A stretch of DNA of 5,658 bases. Source: Cytophagales bacterium (GTDB taxonomy: Bacteria; Bacteroidota; Bacteroidia; Cytophagales; Cyclobacteriaceae). The position numbers were made by a program, and so were the translations under genes. Location of the stretch: assembly GCA_029262955.1 (NCBI GenBank), contig JAJCYL010000263.1, positions 1-5,658 on the forward strand, in the 5' to 3' direction. Positions within the stretch are counted from its first letter, which is position 1. Each line of letters opens with the position of its first letter. Shown in pieces: positions 1 through 5,658 of the stretch. The notes below the pieces were generated by a model, which was not told the origin of the DNA, ran no database searches, and worked only from the letters and a program-made list of their open reading frames with translations.

Positions 1-114
1 AAAGGATTCGAGGAGGATTTTATAAAGGAAGCATGCAGCGCTTACAAGCAAGAATTAGATTTAGAACTAAAGATATATCACGTCAAAATAGGTGATGGTT
101 TGAAAATTATATAA
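1..114 (+). CDS. galK: Galactokinase, C-terminal end only (gene starts before the window)
   Basis: Frame 1 is open from the first base to a TAA at 112-114 and gives 37 residues, with no start inside the window. The tail reads as a C-terminal helix (FIKEACSAYKQEL) followed by a strand and the ending IYHVKIGDGLKII. This matches the closing helix plus 'FYxxxxxDGAKxL' strand of GHMP-superfamily galactokinases; human GALK1 ends in a comparable DGAKVL segment. Galactokinase makes alpha-galactose 1-phosphate from galactose and ATP in the cytoplasm, the entry to the Leloir pathway. The ATP-binding and catalytic motifs are outside the window, so the call rests on the tail and on the sugar-kinase context downstream. 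A GalNAc kinase or another GHMP sugar kinase is a real alternative. The next gene starts 10 nt after the stop, suggesting an operon. Confidence 0.55.
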   Translation, partial: KGFEEDFIKEACSAYKQELDLELKIYHVKIGDGLKII

Positions 115-124
115 TCTCAATTTT

Positions 125-1477
125 ATGGATACCAGGAGAAATTTCATCAAAAAGACAACCGCAACCGGAATCGCTGTTGGCATCGGATTGCCGAACATAT
201 TATCAGGACAAGATGATAGGAAAGTACGACTTGGCTTCATTGGAGTAGGTCTGCGTGGTAGAGAACACCTTCGATTATCTCTTCAAAGAAAGGATACAGA
301 AGTGAAGGCGATTTGTGACCTGGATCCGGATGCCATCAATAAAGCAAAGGATTTGGCAAAGAAAGCTGGAAAGCCTGAGCCAGCAGTTTATACAGGAGAT
401 GAATGGGCCTGGAAAAAAATGCTGGAGCGTGATGATATTGATGGTGTTGTAATAGCTACACCGTGGTTATGGCATGTCCCTATGTCTATTGGAACCATGA
501 AGGCAGGCAAATACGCTGGAGTTGAGGTGTCAGTGGCCAATACTGTTCAGGAATGCTGGGATCTGGTCAACACATCGGAAGAGACAGGAATGCCTTGTAT
601 GATCCTTGAAAATGTATGTTACCGGAGGGATGTGATGGCAGTATTGAATATGGTACGTGAAGGCATGTTTGGAGAGCTAATCCATTTGGAGTGCGGCTAC
701 CAGCATGACTTGAGACATGTGAAGTTCAATGACGGTAAAGATGCTTACGGCAAAGGAGTTGAATTTGGTGAAAAAGGGATTTCAGAAGCCAGTTGGAGGA
801 CAGCGCATTCAGTCAACCGCAACGGTGACCTCTATCCCACACATGGTATTGGGCCGGTTGCAGAATACCTCGATATCAACCGGGGAAATAAATTCGATTA
901 CCTCACTTCTGTTGCCACTAAATCGAGGGGTTTACATGATTATATTGTAAAGAATGGCGGTGAGAACCATCCCAATGCAAAAGTGAAATTCAAATTGGGG
1001 GACATTATCACCACCACCATCAAAACCCACAACGGGGAGTCGATAATAGTTAGCCATGACACAAACCTACCGCGTCCTTATTCATTGGGATTCAGGGTGC
1101 AGGGTACCAATGGCATTTGGATGGACATCAATGACTCTATCTATATTGAAGGTAAAAGCCCCAAGCCACATGAATGGGAACCTGATGCCGCTTATATGGA
1201 AAAATATGACCATCCACTCTGGAAAAAATTTGGAAAGCATGCGGAGGGAGCAGGTCATGGGGGTATGGACTATTTTGTTAATCACGCCTTTGTTGAATCA
1301 ATAAAACGTAAGGCGCCAACCCCACTTGATGTGTATGATGCAGCAAGCTGGAGTGTAATCTCACCACTTTCAGAGCAATCGATTTCACAAGGTAGTGCAC
1401 CGGTGTTATTCCCGGATTTTACCAGGGGAAAATGGATGGTGAGGAAGAATACCTTTGCCCTTGACGACAGCTATTAA
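125..1477 (+). CDS. GH109 family glycosidase (alpha-N-acetylgalactosaminidase type), Tat-exported, Gfo/Idh/MocA fold
   Basis: Family role: GH109 enzymes cleave terminal alpha-GalNAc (for example blood group A antigen) using tightly bound NAD+ in an oxidation-elimination-addition-reduction cycle. The 450 residues match the usual length, and the resemblance to the Elizabethkingia enzyme runs the full length. Visible landmarks: twin-arginine signal TRRNFIKK (3-10) with a hydrophobic stretch to about 27 and no lipobox cysteine; Rossmann loop GFIGVGLRG (37-45); PWLWH (113-117); GVEVS (132-136), where other Gfo/Idh proteins have EKP; ENVCYRRDVM (162-171); GYQHDLR (191-197) and LYPTHG (236-241), carrying the Tyr and His residues of the active site; HDTNLPRPY (311-319); GAGHGGMDYF (375-384). 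The start at 125 is chosen because it places the Arg pair at residues 4-5; no Shine-Dalgarno is seen. The likely site of action is the periplasm. Substrate range within GH109 varies, so the family call is firmer than the exact sugar. Position 10 nt after the kinase tail and ahead of two sugar-activating genes supports a GalNAc-salvage role. Confidence 0.9.
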   Translation: MDTRRNFIKKTTATGIAVGIGLPNILSGQDDRKVRLGFIGVGLRGREHLRLSLQRKDTEVKAICDLDPDAINKAKDLAKKAGKPEPAVYTGDEWAWKKMLERDDIDGVVIATPWLWHVPMSIGTMKAGKYAGVEVSVANTVQECWDLVNTSEETGMPCMILENVCYRRDVMAVLNMVREGMFGELIHLECGYQHDLRHVKFNDGKDAYGKGVEFGEKGISEASWRTAHSVNRNGDLYPTHGIGPVAEYLDINRGNKFDYLTSVATKSRGLHDYIVKNGGENHPNAKVKFKLGDIITTTIKTHNGESIIVSHDTNLPRPYSLGFRVQGTNGIWMDINDSIYIEGKSPKPHEWEPDAAYMEKYDHPLWKKFGKHAEGAGHGGMDYFVNHAFVESIKRKAPTPLDVYDAASWSVISPLSEQSISQGSAPVLFPDFTRGKWMVRKNTFALDDSY

Positions 1478-1523
1478 GTAGGGTATTGTCCTCCCTTGAT
1501 TCTAATGATTTTATAAGAAGAGA

Positions 1524-2411
1524 ATGAAATTACTAATTATGGCTGCCGGAATCGGCAGTAGATATGGTGGTCTGAAACAAATTGACAGCTTTGGACCTAA
1601 TGGAGAAGCTATTATGGATTACTCCATTTACGATGCTATTCAAAGTGGTTTTGATGAGGTGATTTTCATCATACAGGAAAATATGATCAAAGACTTATAT
1701 GAGAAGTTTTCTCATAATTTTGATGGTAAAATTAAGGTTAGCCATGTCATTCAAAGCACAGAAATCGAAGTGAATGGTGATGTAGTTTCTCGAAAGAGGC
1801 CGTGGGGAACGGCGCATGCGATTCTGTCTTCAAAGTCAATGATTAACGAGCCATTTCTCGTAATTAATGCGGATGACTTCTATGGTACTCGGGCCTTTAG
1901 GCAAGTTACCGACTTCATTCTTGATTCCAAATTTGAAAATGAATATGCACTTGTAGGCTATCGATTGGGTAATACATTGTCTGATAGCGGTAGTGTTGCC
2001 AGAGGAGTTTGCCAAACCAATGGAGATGGTTTTTTGTCAGCAATCGAAGAAAAGACTAAAATATCTAAAGAGGGAGACCTTATTATTAATCAGGAGAATG
2101 AGGAAAAGGAAATACTCTCTCCTGAGACAGTTGTTTCAATGAATTTTTGGGCATTCCGGCCCTCAATTTTTAATCACATACAGTCGAGATTTGATGAATT
2201 CATTTTGGAGAATAGTAATAGCGAAAAGGCTGAACTCTTCATACCAAATGTTTTAAATGAACTCTTAAGGCTGGGTAGTATTAAAATAAAGGTGATTGAG
2301 AGCGTTGATCCCTGGTTCGGAGTTACCTATAAGAGTGATAAATCGTATGCTACCTCTCGTATTGATGATTTAATTAAAGATGGAACATATCCTGAAAAGC
2401 TATGGTCTTGA
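1524..2411 (+). CDS. Sugar-1-phosphate nucleotidyltransferase (NDP-sugar pyrophosphorylase family)
   Basis: This cytoplasmic enzyme should join a sugar 1-phosphate to an NTP, releasing pyrophosphate. The 295-residue protein begins directly with the nucleotide-binding signature MAAGIGSRYGG (6-16) and LKQ (17-19), then PWGTAHA (93-99), the metal-binding NADDFYG (115-121), SVARGV (157-162), EEKT (175-178), MNFWAF (206-211) and WFGVTYKSDK (264-273). These are NTP_transferase landmarks in the correct order. There is no signal peptide, no left-handed beta-helix and no acetyltransferase domain, so it is not GlmU. The gap between the signature Arg and the Lys of LKQ is shorter than in RmlA-type thymidylyltransferases. 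The sugar and base cannot be read from sequence; the 10-nt overlap with a NahK-like kinase suggests GlcNAc-1-P or GalNAc-1-P and UTP (inference). The start at 1524 follows a purine-rich run (aagaagaga), and the signature follows at once, so no earlier start is needed. Base composition looks more AT-rich than the preceding gene. Confidence 0.85.
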   Translation: MKLLIMAAGIGSRYGGLKQIDSFGPNGEAIMDYSIYDAIQSGFDEVIFIIQENMIKDLYEKFSHNFDGKIKVSHVIQSTEIEVNGDVVSRKRPWGTAHAILSSKSMINEPFLVINADDFYGTRAFRQVTDFILDSKFENEYALVGYRLGNTLSDSGSVARGVCQTNGDGFLSAIEEKTKISKEGDLIINQENEEKEILSPETVVSMNFWAFRPSIFNHIQSRFDEFILENSNSEKAELFIPNVLNELLRLGSIKIKVIESVDPWFGVTYKSDKSYATSRIDDLIKDGTYPEKLWS

Positions 2412-3502
2412 AACCTTCGCCGCCCTTTGAGGATATACTAGCAGGTTTTGGGTTAAATAACACATTTAGTCATACGCCTCTAGGCCAAGGTCACATAAAT
2501 GACACTTATCTTATCAGTTCGGAGATAGAGACCAAAAGCTATGTTCTTCAAAGAATAAATCACTTCGTTTTCGAGCGACCGGATCAATTAATGGAGAATA
2601 TTGAAACCATTAAAAACCATGTAACTGAAAATAATTTGTGTACGGGGGAAGAATTAAGTCTCCTCAATTATCGAAAAACCAAAGAAGGTGAACTGCTATT
2701 CACAGATAGCGGGGGTAATTATTGGCGTTTAAATGAGTTTATACCCGACACTTTCACCGTCGAGTTTGTTGAAGATAAGGATCACGCCTACGCCGCAGCC
2801 CATGCTTTCGGGAAGTTTGCCTCAAACTTGTCCACCCTCCCATTGGCTCAAATGCACGAAACAATCAAGAATTTTCACAACGCGGAAATGAGAATGAGCA
2901 AATTTCATGATGTCACAAAGAGAAATCCGTTGAACAGGGTGGAGTTGGCTCAGGACGAGTTAAAAATGGCGTTAGAGCATGAGTATTTGGTCCACATGTT
3001 AAATAACTTGTTACCAAAGATGCTAATAAGGGTAACTCATAATGATACAAAGATCAATAACGTACTTTTTAGTAGAAATACGGGGCAGGTAGTTAGCGTA
3101 ATTGACCTTGATACCGTAATGCCTGGATATTTGATATATGATTTTGGAGATATGGTGAGAACTTTCTCACCCTCTGCTGGTGAGGAGGAAATCGATCTTA
3201 CTAAGATTGAATTGAGGAAATCTATTTTTACGGCGCTGGCTGATGGTTATCTTCAAGCAACACATCCGATCATTTCAGAAATTGAAAGCGAGCATCTTGT
3301 CTTTGGTGGTATGCTGATGACTTATGTTCAAGCTGTACGATTCCTAACCGATTATATTGAAGGTGATGTCTATTATCACAAAATATTAAGGGCCGATCAG
3401 AACCTTCAAAGAGCAAGAAATCAATTTGCCCTATTGAACTCGATCATTGATCAGAAAGAAGACCTGGAGGCAATCATTCATCAATTCAATTTTCAGAACT
3501 AA
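2402..3502 (+). CDS. nahK: N-acetylhexosamine 1-kinase (NahK-like, aminoglycoside phosphotransferase fold)
   Basis: NahK phosphorylates GlcNAc or GalNAc at C1 with ATP, giving the alpha-1-phosphate directly and bypassing a 6-phosphate and a mutase. The 366 residues resemble Bifidobacterium longum NahK (about 360 aa) along their length: LGQGHINDTYLI (27-38) as the nucleotide loop, YVLQRIN (47-53), the Brenner-type catalytic motif RVTHNDTKINN (210-220) with Asp215 as expected base, the metal-binding VIDLDTVMPG (233-242), YDFGDMVR (246-253), and VRFLTDYIEGDVYY (312-325). All key residues are present and there is no signal peptide, so it is cytoplasmic. The ATG lies inside the last codons of the nucleotidyltransferase gene (overlap 2402-2411), which implies translational coupling. 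No other nearby Met would keep the N-terminal lobe, which supports this start. In bifidobacteria NahK works with lacto-N-biose phosphorylase and a GalT-type uridylyltransferase; here a pyrophosphorylase-type transferase takes that place. Homoserine or choline kinase of the same fold is less likely given the motif match. Confidence 0.85.
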   Translation: MVLKPSPPFEDILAGFGLNNTFSHTPLGQGHINDTYLISSEIETKSYVLQRINHFVFERPDQLMENIETIKNHVTENNLCTGEELSLLNYRKTKEGELLFTDSGGNYWRLNEFIPDTFTVEFVEDKDHAYAAAHAFGKFASNLSTLPLAQMHETIKNFHNAEMRMSKFHDVTKRNPLNRVELAQDELKMALEHEYLVHMLNNLLPKMLIRVTHNDTKINNVLFSRNTGQVVSVIDLDTVMPGYLIYDFGDMVRTFSPSAGEEEIDLTKIELRKSIFTALADGYLQATHPIISEIESEHLVFGGMLMTYVQAVRFLTDYIEGDVYYHKILRADQNLQRARNQFALLNSIIDQKEDLEAIIHQFNFQN

Positions 3503-3539
3503 TTTGTCATTGCCTCTTAAGGCTTGAGTTAAACAAATT
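3501..3539. terminator. Possible weak bidirectional terminator between convergent genes
   Basis: The 26-nt gap between the two convergent stop codons lies within an outer 7-bp perfect inverted repeat, AATTTGT (3501-3507) and ACAAATT (3533-3539). An inner 4-bp stem GCCT/AGGC (3512-3515 and 3520-3523) has a CTTA loop. The two stems are separated by unpaired bases, and no clean long stem with a T-run is present, so this is only a candidate. The outer repeat overlaps the stop of both genes. Confidence 0.25.
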
Positions 3540-4857
3540 TGGTTACCCCTGGTACAGCCACTTCGTATTTTCCATCATTATCTGGCAGGATTGGTGCCTG
3601 ATCGTTAAACGAATTAAGCTCACCAAATAGTTTTAAGTCTGTTGCCATGGCTTCGTCCCAAGTAATCAGTTGACCGGAATAAGTAGCCATTCTTCCCAAA
3701 ATAGCTGTCATGGTGCTATTGGCACCATTTTCAACATCGCTGAATTTATATGTCCCTGCTTTTATAGCTGCAAATAATTCATTATGCTCTTGTTGATATG
3801 GATTAATATCTGATTTGGCATTGTGTTCGTATATGGTTTTGCCATCAGCGGATTTTATCAATCCCAAGCCGCTTCCATCTACCTTTATATTTCCTTTCGT
3901 TCCCTGAAATACTTCTTCAACCCGATTAAGGCAGCCTTTCTGATGCCTGCATTGGCTGGATATAACCTGACCTTCAGGGTAGACAAACTCTACAAAATGG
4001 TGGTCAAAAATATGGCCATGGTCACGTCCCTTTCTAGTTTCCCGACCTCCCATACCTTGAGCTGTCACAGGAGTTGATCCTATAAACCAATTCGCAGCAT
4101 CAATATTATGGATATGCTGCTCTAATATATGGTCTCCACACAGCCAGGTGAAGTAATACCAATTACGCATTTGATATTCCAATTCAGTCTGCTGGAACTT
4201 TCTGGGCCTAACCCATACCCCCGCACTATTCCAATAGACCTGACCAGACACAATATCTCCCACTTTGCCATCTCGAAGTCGCTTTTCAACTTCCAAATAG
4301 CTCTTTTGGTAGTGCCTTTGCAGCCCAACAACCACATTTAATTGTTTCTGTTTTGCCAATTTACCTGCGGCGATCACTCTTTTTATCCCTGCTACGTCAG
4401 TAGCAAGTGGTTTTTCCATAAATACGTGTTTCCCCTGATTAATGGCATATTCAAAATGTAGTGGACGGAATGCAGGTGGAGTGGCAATAATGACAACGTC
4501 AGCCATATCAATTGCATGTTTGTAGGCGTCAAAACCAACAAACATAGTATCGCTGGTAACCTTCAATCTATCGGCTTTGCCATATTTACCATTCAACCCT
4601 TTAAAACTTTTCTCAACCTGATCGCCAAAAACATCTGCCATGGCAACCAACTTGACGTCTTTATCAGCCTCCAATGCCTGGGCTGTAGCACCTGTTCCTC
4701 TACCGCCGCAACCAACCACAGCTATTTTGATGTCTCCTGCAGCTGCTACATAAGCACTTGATTCTGATGGTAGTGAAGTAAGGATCATTCCTGCACCAGC
4801 TACTTTAGCTGAGTTTTGCAAAAAATTTCTACGGGTAGTTTTCTTTTGACTTTTCAT
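3529..4857 (-). CDS. Tat-signal Gfo/Idh/MocA family oxidoreductase, substrate unknown
   Basis: This is an NAD(P)-dependent sugar or polyol dehydrogenase-fold protein of the type that is numerous in Bacteroidota. With the start at 4857 it has 442 residues: twin-arginine signal TTRRNFLQN (7-15) and hydrophobic segment to about 38, Rossmann loop AVVGCGGRGTG (46-56), IATPPAFR (124-131), the family motif MEKPLATD (147-154) with the canonical EKP, and GDHILEQHIHNID (241-253), which supplies the His expected near the catalytic site, followed by a C-terminal sheet domain. The frame stays open upstream to 4941, but a start there would overlap the neighbouring gene by 74 nt and bury the Tat signal, so 4857 is preferred. 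The leader is A/T-rich with no Shine-Dalgarno. It sits 10 nt downstream of the SUMF1-fold gene and is probably co-transcribed with it. It belongs to a different branch from the GH109 protein in this window, which lacks EKP. Substrate, and whether it is a dehydrogenase or an NAD-dependent lyase or glycosidase, cannot be decided. Confidence 0.87.
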   Translation of the reverse strand: MKSQKKTTRRNFLQNSAKVAGAGMILTSLPSESSAYVAAAGDIKIAVVGCGGRGTGATAQALEADKDVKLVAMADVFGDQVEKSFKGLNGKYGKADRLKVTSDTMFVGFDAYKHAIDMADVVIIATPPAFRPLHFEYAINQGKHVFMEKPLATDVAGIKRVIAAGKLAKQKQLNVVVGLQRHYQKSYLEVEKRLRDGKVGDIVSGQVYWNSAGVWVRPRKFQQTELEYQMRNWYYFTWLCGDHILEQHIHNIDAANWFIGSTPVTAQGMGGRETRKGRDHGHIFDHHFVEFVYPEGQVISSQCRHQKGCLNRVEEVFQGTKGNIKVDGSGLGLIKSADGKTIYEHNAKSDINPYQQEHNELFAAIKAGTYKFSDVENGANSTMTAILGRMATYSGQLITWDEAMATDLKLFGELNSFNDQAPILPDNDGKYEVAVPGVTKFV

Positions 4858-4867
4858 AATTTTTTTA

Positions 4868-5658
4868 TTAGTACTCTTCAATTGGTAGCCCCCAAAAGGT
4901 TTCCATTTCAGATTGATTATACAATTTTTTCGGACGCACAATGCGAAACCCTACATGAGTGGCATCAGTCATCCACCAAAGACTCTTTGGAAACTGAGGA
5001 TCTCTTTTTTTCCAGTCTATTGAGGAAAACCCTCTTGCCGCCGAACGCAGCTCATTGGCGTTGTCAGACCAGCTACCTCCTCTCACTACTCGAGGGTAAA
5101 GCGATTCAGGAAAATTAACCGGGTCTGTTGACAATGTACCCAATGTGGCGTAGTGATTTGGTGCATAGGCATCAATAACCCATTCCGCAACATTGCCATG
5201 CATATCATATAAGCCCCATCGATTGGGACGCTTTTGTCCACTTGGTTGAAAGGTTCTCTCGCTATTATTTTTATACCAGGCGTATTCATCCAATTGGCTT
5301 GAAGTCTTCCCAAAGCTATAAGCCTCTTTACTCTCCGCCCTGCATGCGTATTCCCATTCTGCCTCAGTTGGCAACCGATAAAAGTAACCAGTCTTGGCTG
5401 TTAACCACTTACAAAATGTGGAGGCTGCATATTCCGTAAGATTAATCACCGGATGGCCTGGTTTGTTGAAATTGACATAAGGCATAGTAGCTGCAGATAC
5501 TCCGTCCACTTTCATTTCTATTTCACCTTGTTTATCGGATTGTTGGCTGTCAATTTCACGATAAAGGAATAATTCATAGAGATCCCATGAAATCTCAAGG
5601 GAACTCATCCAAAAATCACCAACATTAACAAGGTGAGTAGGACTCTCGTCTACTTGAT
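4868..5658 (-). CDS. SUMF1/formylglycine-generating-enzyme-fold protein, N-terminus beyond the window
   Basis: The frame is open from the window edge (5658) to a TAA at 4868-4870. A Met at 5608 exists, but the codons before it encode VDESPTHLVNVGDFW, which is the typical opening of this domain ('DExPxHxVxVxxFxI'), so the true start lies outside. Landmarks in order: the opening just named (about 5610-5655), HPVINLTEYAASTFCKWL, RLPTEAEWEYACRA (about 5335-5376), YDMHGNVAEWV (about 5175-5210), RVVRGGSW (about 5070-5093), SAARG and the ending HVGFRIVRP. These define the FGE-sulfatase (SUMF1/EgtB/PvdO) superfamily. True FGE oxidises a sulfatase Cys to formylglycine and needs two copper-binding Cys shortly after the RGGS motif; here that stretch reads SDNANELRS with no Cys, so sulfatase activation is unlikely. 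No EgtB-type iron-binding DinB domain is visible in the part present. Its role may be binding or structural; any signal peptide or lipobox would be outside the window. The Gfo/Idh gene follows after 10 nt. Confidence 0.85.
   Translation of the reverse strand, partial: QVDESPTHLVNVGDFWMSSLEISWDLYELFLYREIDSQQSDKQGEIEMKVDGVSAATMPYVNFNKPGHPVINLTEYAASTFCKWLTAKTGYFYRLPTEAEWEYACRAESKEAYSFGKTSSQLDEYAWYKNNSERTFQPSGQKRPNRWGLYDMHGNVAEWVIDAYAPNHYATLGTLSTDPVNFPESLYPRVVRGGSWSDNANELRSAARGFSSIDWKKRDPQFPKSLWWMTDATHVGFRIVRPKKLYNQSEMETFWGLPIEEY

Noticed and set aside
1082..1285. Minus-strand open frame inside the GH109 gene
   Set aside because: It overlaps well-conserved GH109 coding sequence and shows no domain or start signal.
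1480..1496. AGGG/CCCT inverted repeat between the GH109 and nucleotidyltransferase genes as a terminator
   Set aside because: Only 4 bp with a 9-nt loop and no T-run directly after; easily a chance match.
3823..4077. Plus-strand open frame of 84 codons
   Set aside because: It lies fully antisense to conserved Gfo/Idh coding sequence and resembles no family.
4858..4941. N-terminal extension of the minus-strand Gfo/Idh frame to a Met at 4941
   Set aside because: It would overlap the upstream SUMF1 gene by 74 nt and place 28 unrelated residues before the Tat signal; the Met at 4857 puts the Arg pair at residues 9-10.
4816..5118. Plus-strand open frame of 100 codons across the junction of the two minus-strand genes
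   Set aside because: It is antisense to strongly conserved SUMF1 and Gfo/Idh coding sequence, and its translation has no recognisable domain.
5606..5608. Met at 5608 as start of the SUMF1-fold protein
   Set aside because: The open frame continues to the window edge and the codons before this Met encode conserved domain sequence (DESPTH...VGDFW), so it is an internal Met.
4868..5658. Calling the SUMF1-fold gene a sulfatase-activating enzyme or the gliding proteins GldJ/GldK
   Set aside because: The FGE cysteine pair is absent, no sulfatase is nearby, and the sequence around RGGSW does not match what I recall of the Gld proteins.

Overview
The window looks like Bacteroidota chromosome. The reasons are moderate AT-richness, start codons without clear Shine-Dalgarno sequences, two Tat-signal Gfo/Idh/MocA-fold proteins, and close resemblance of the first complete gene to the GH109 glycosidase of Elizabethkingia. 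A marine or free-living Cytophagia-like or flavobacterial member is possible, but this cannot be settled from one window.

Layout: two convergent gene sets meet at about position 3515. The left set (plus strand, 1-3502) holds the last 37 codons of a probable galactokinase, a Tat-exported GH109 family protein (alpha-N-acetylgalactosaminidase type), a sugar-1-phosphate nucleotidyltransferase, and an N-acetylhexosamine 1-kinase (NahK-like). Gaps are 10 and 46 nt, and the last two genes overlap by 10 nt, so they probably form one transcript. The right set (minus strand, 5658-3529) holds a SUMF1/formylglycine-generating-enzyme-fold protein whose N-terminus lies outside the window, then, 10 nt downstream, a Tat-signal Gfo/Idh/MocA oxidoreductase of unknown substrate. 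No promoter of either set is visible; both probably lie outside the window.

How the left set may work together (inference): the exported GH109 enzyme removes a terminal alpha-GalNAc from glycans. The sugar is taken up by a transporter not seen here. The kinase phosphorylates it at the anomeric carbon, and the nucleotidyltransferase activates the 1-phosphate to a UDP-sugar. The galactokinase would do the matching first step for galactose from the same glycan. This would be a salvage route using sugar 1-phosphates rather than the classical GalNAc-6-phosphate (Aga) route. The right set has no assignable substrate; its SUMF1-fold protein lacks the cysteine pair of true sulfatase-activating FGE.

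There is no RNA gene, CRISPR array, insertion sequence or long repeat that I can see. No gene-free stretch exceeds 46 nt.
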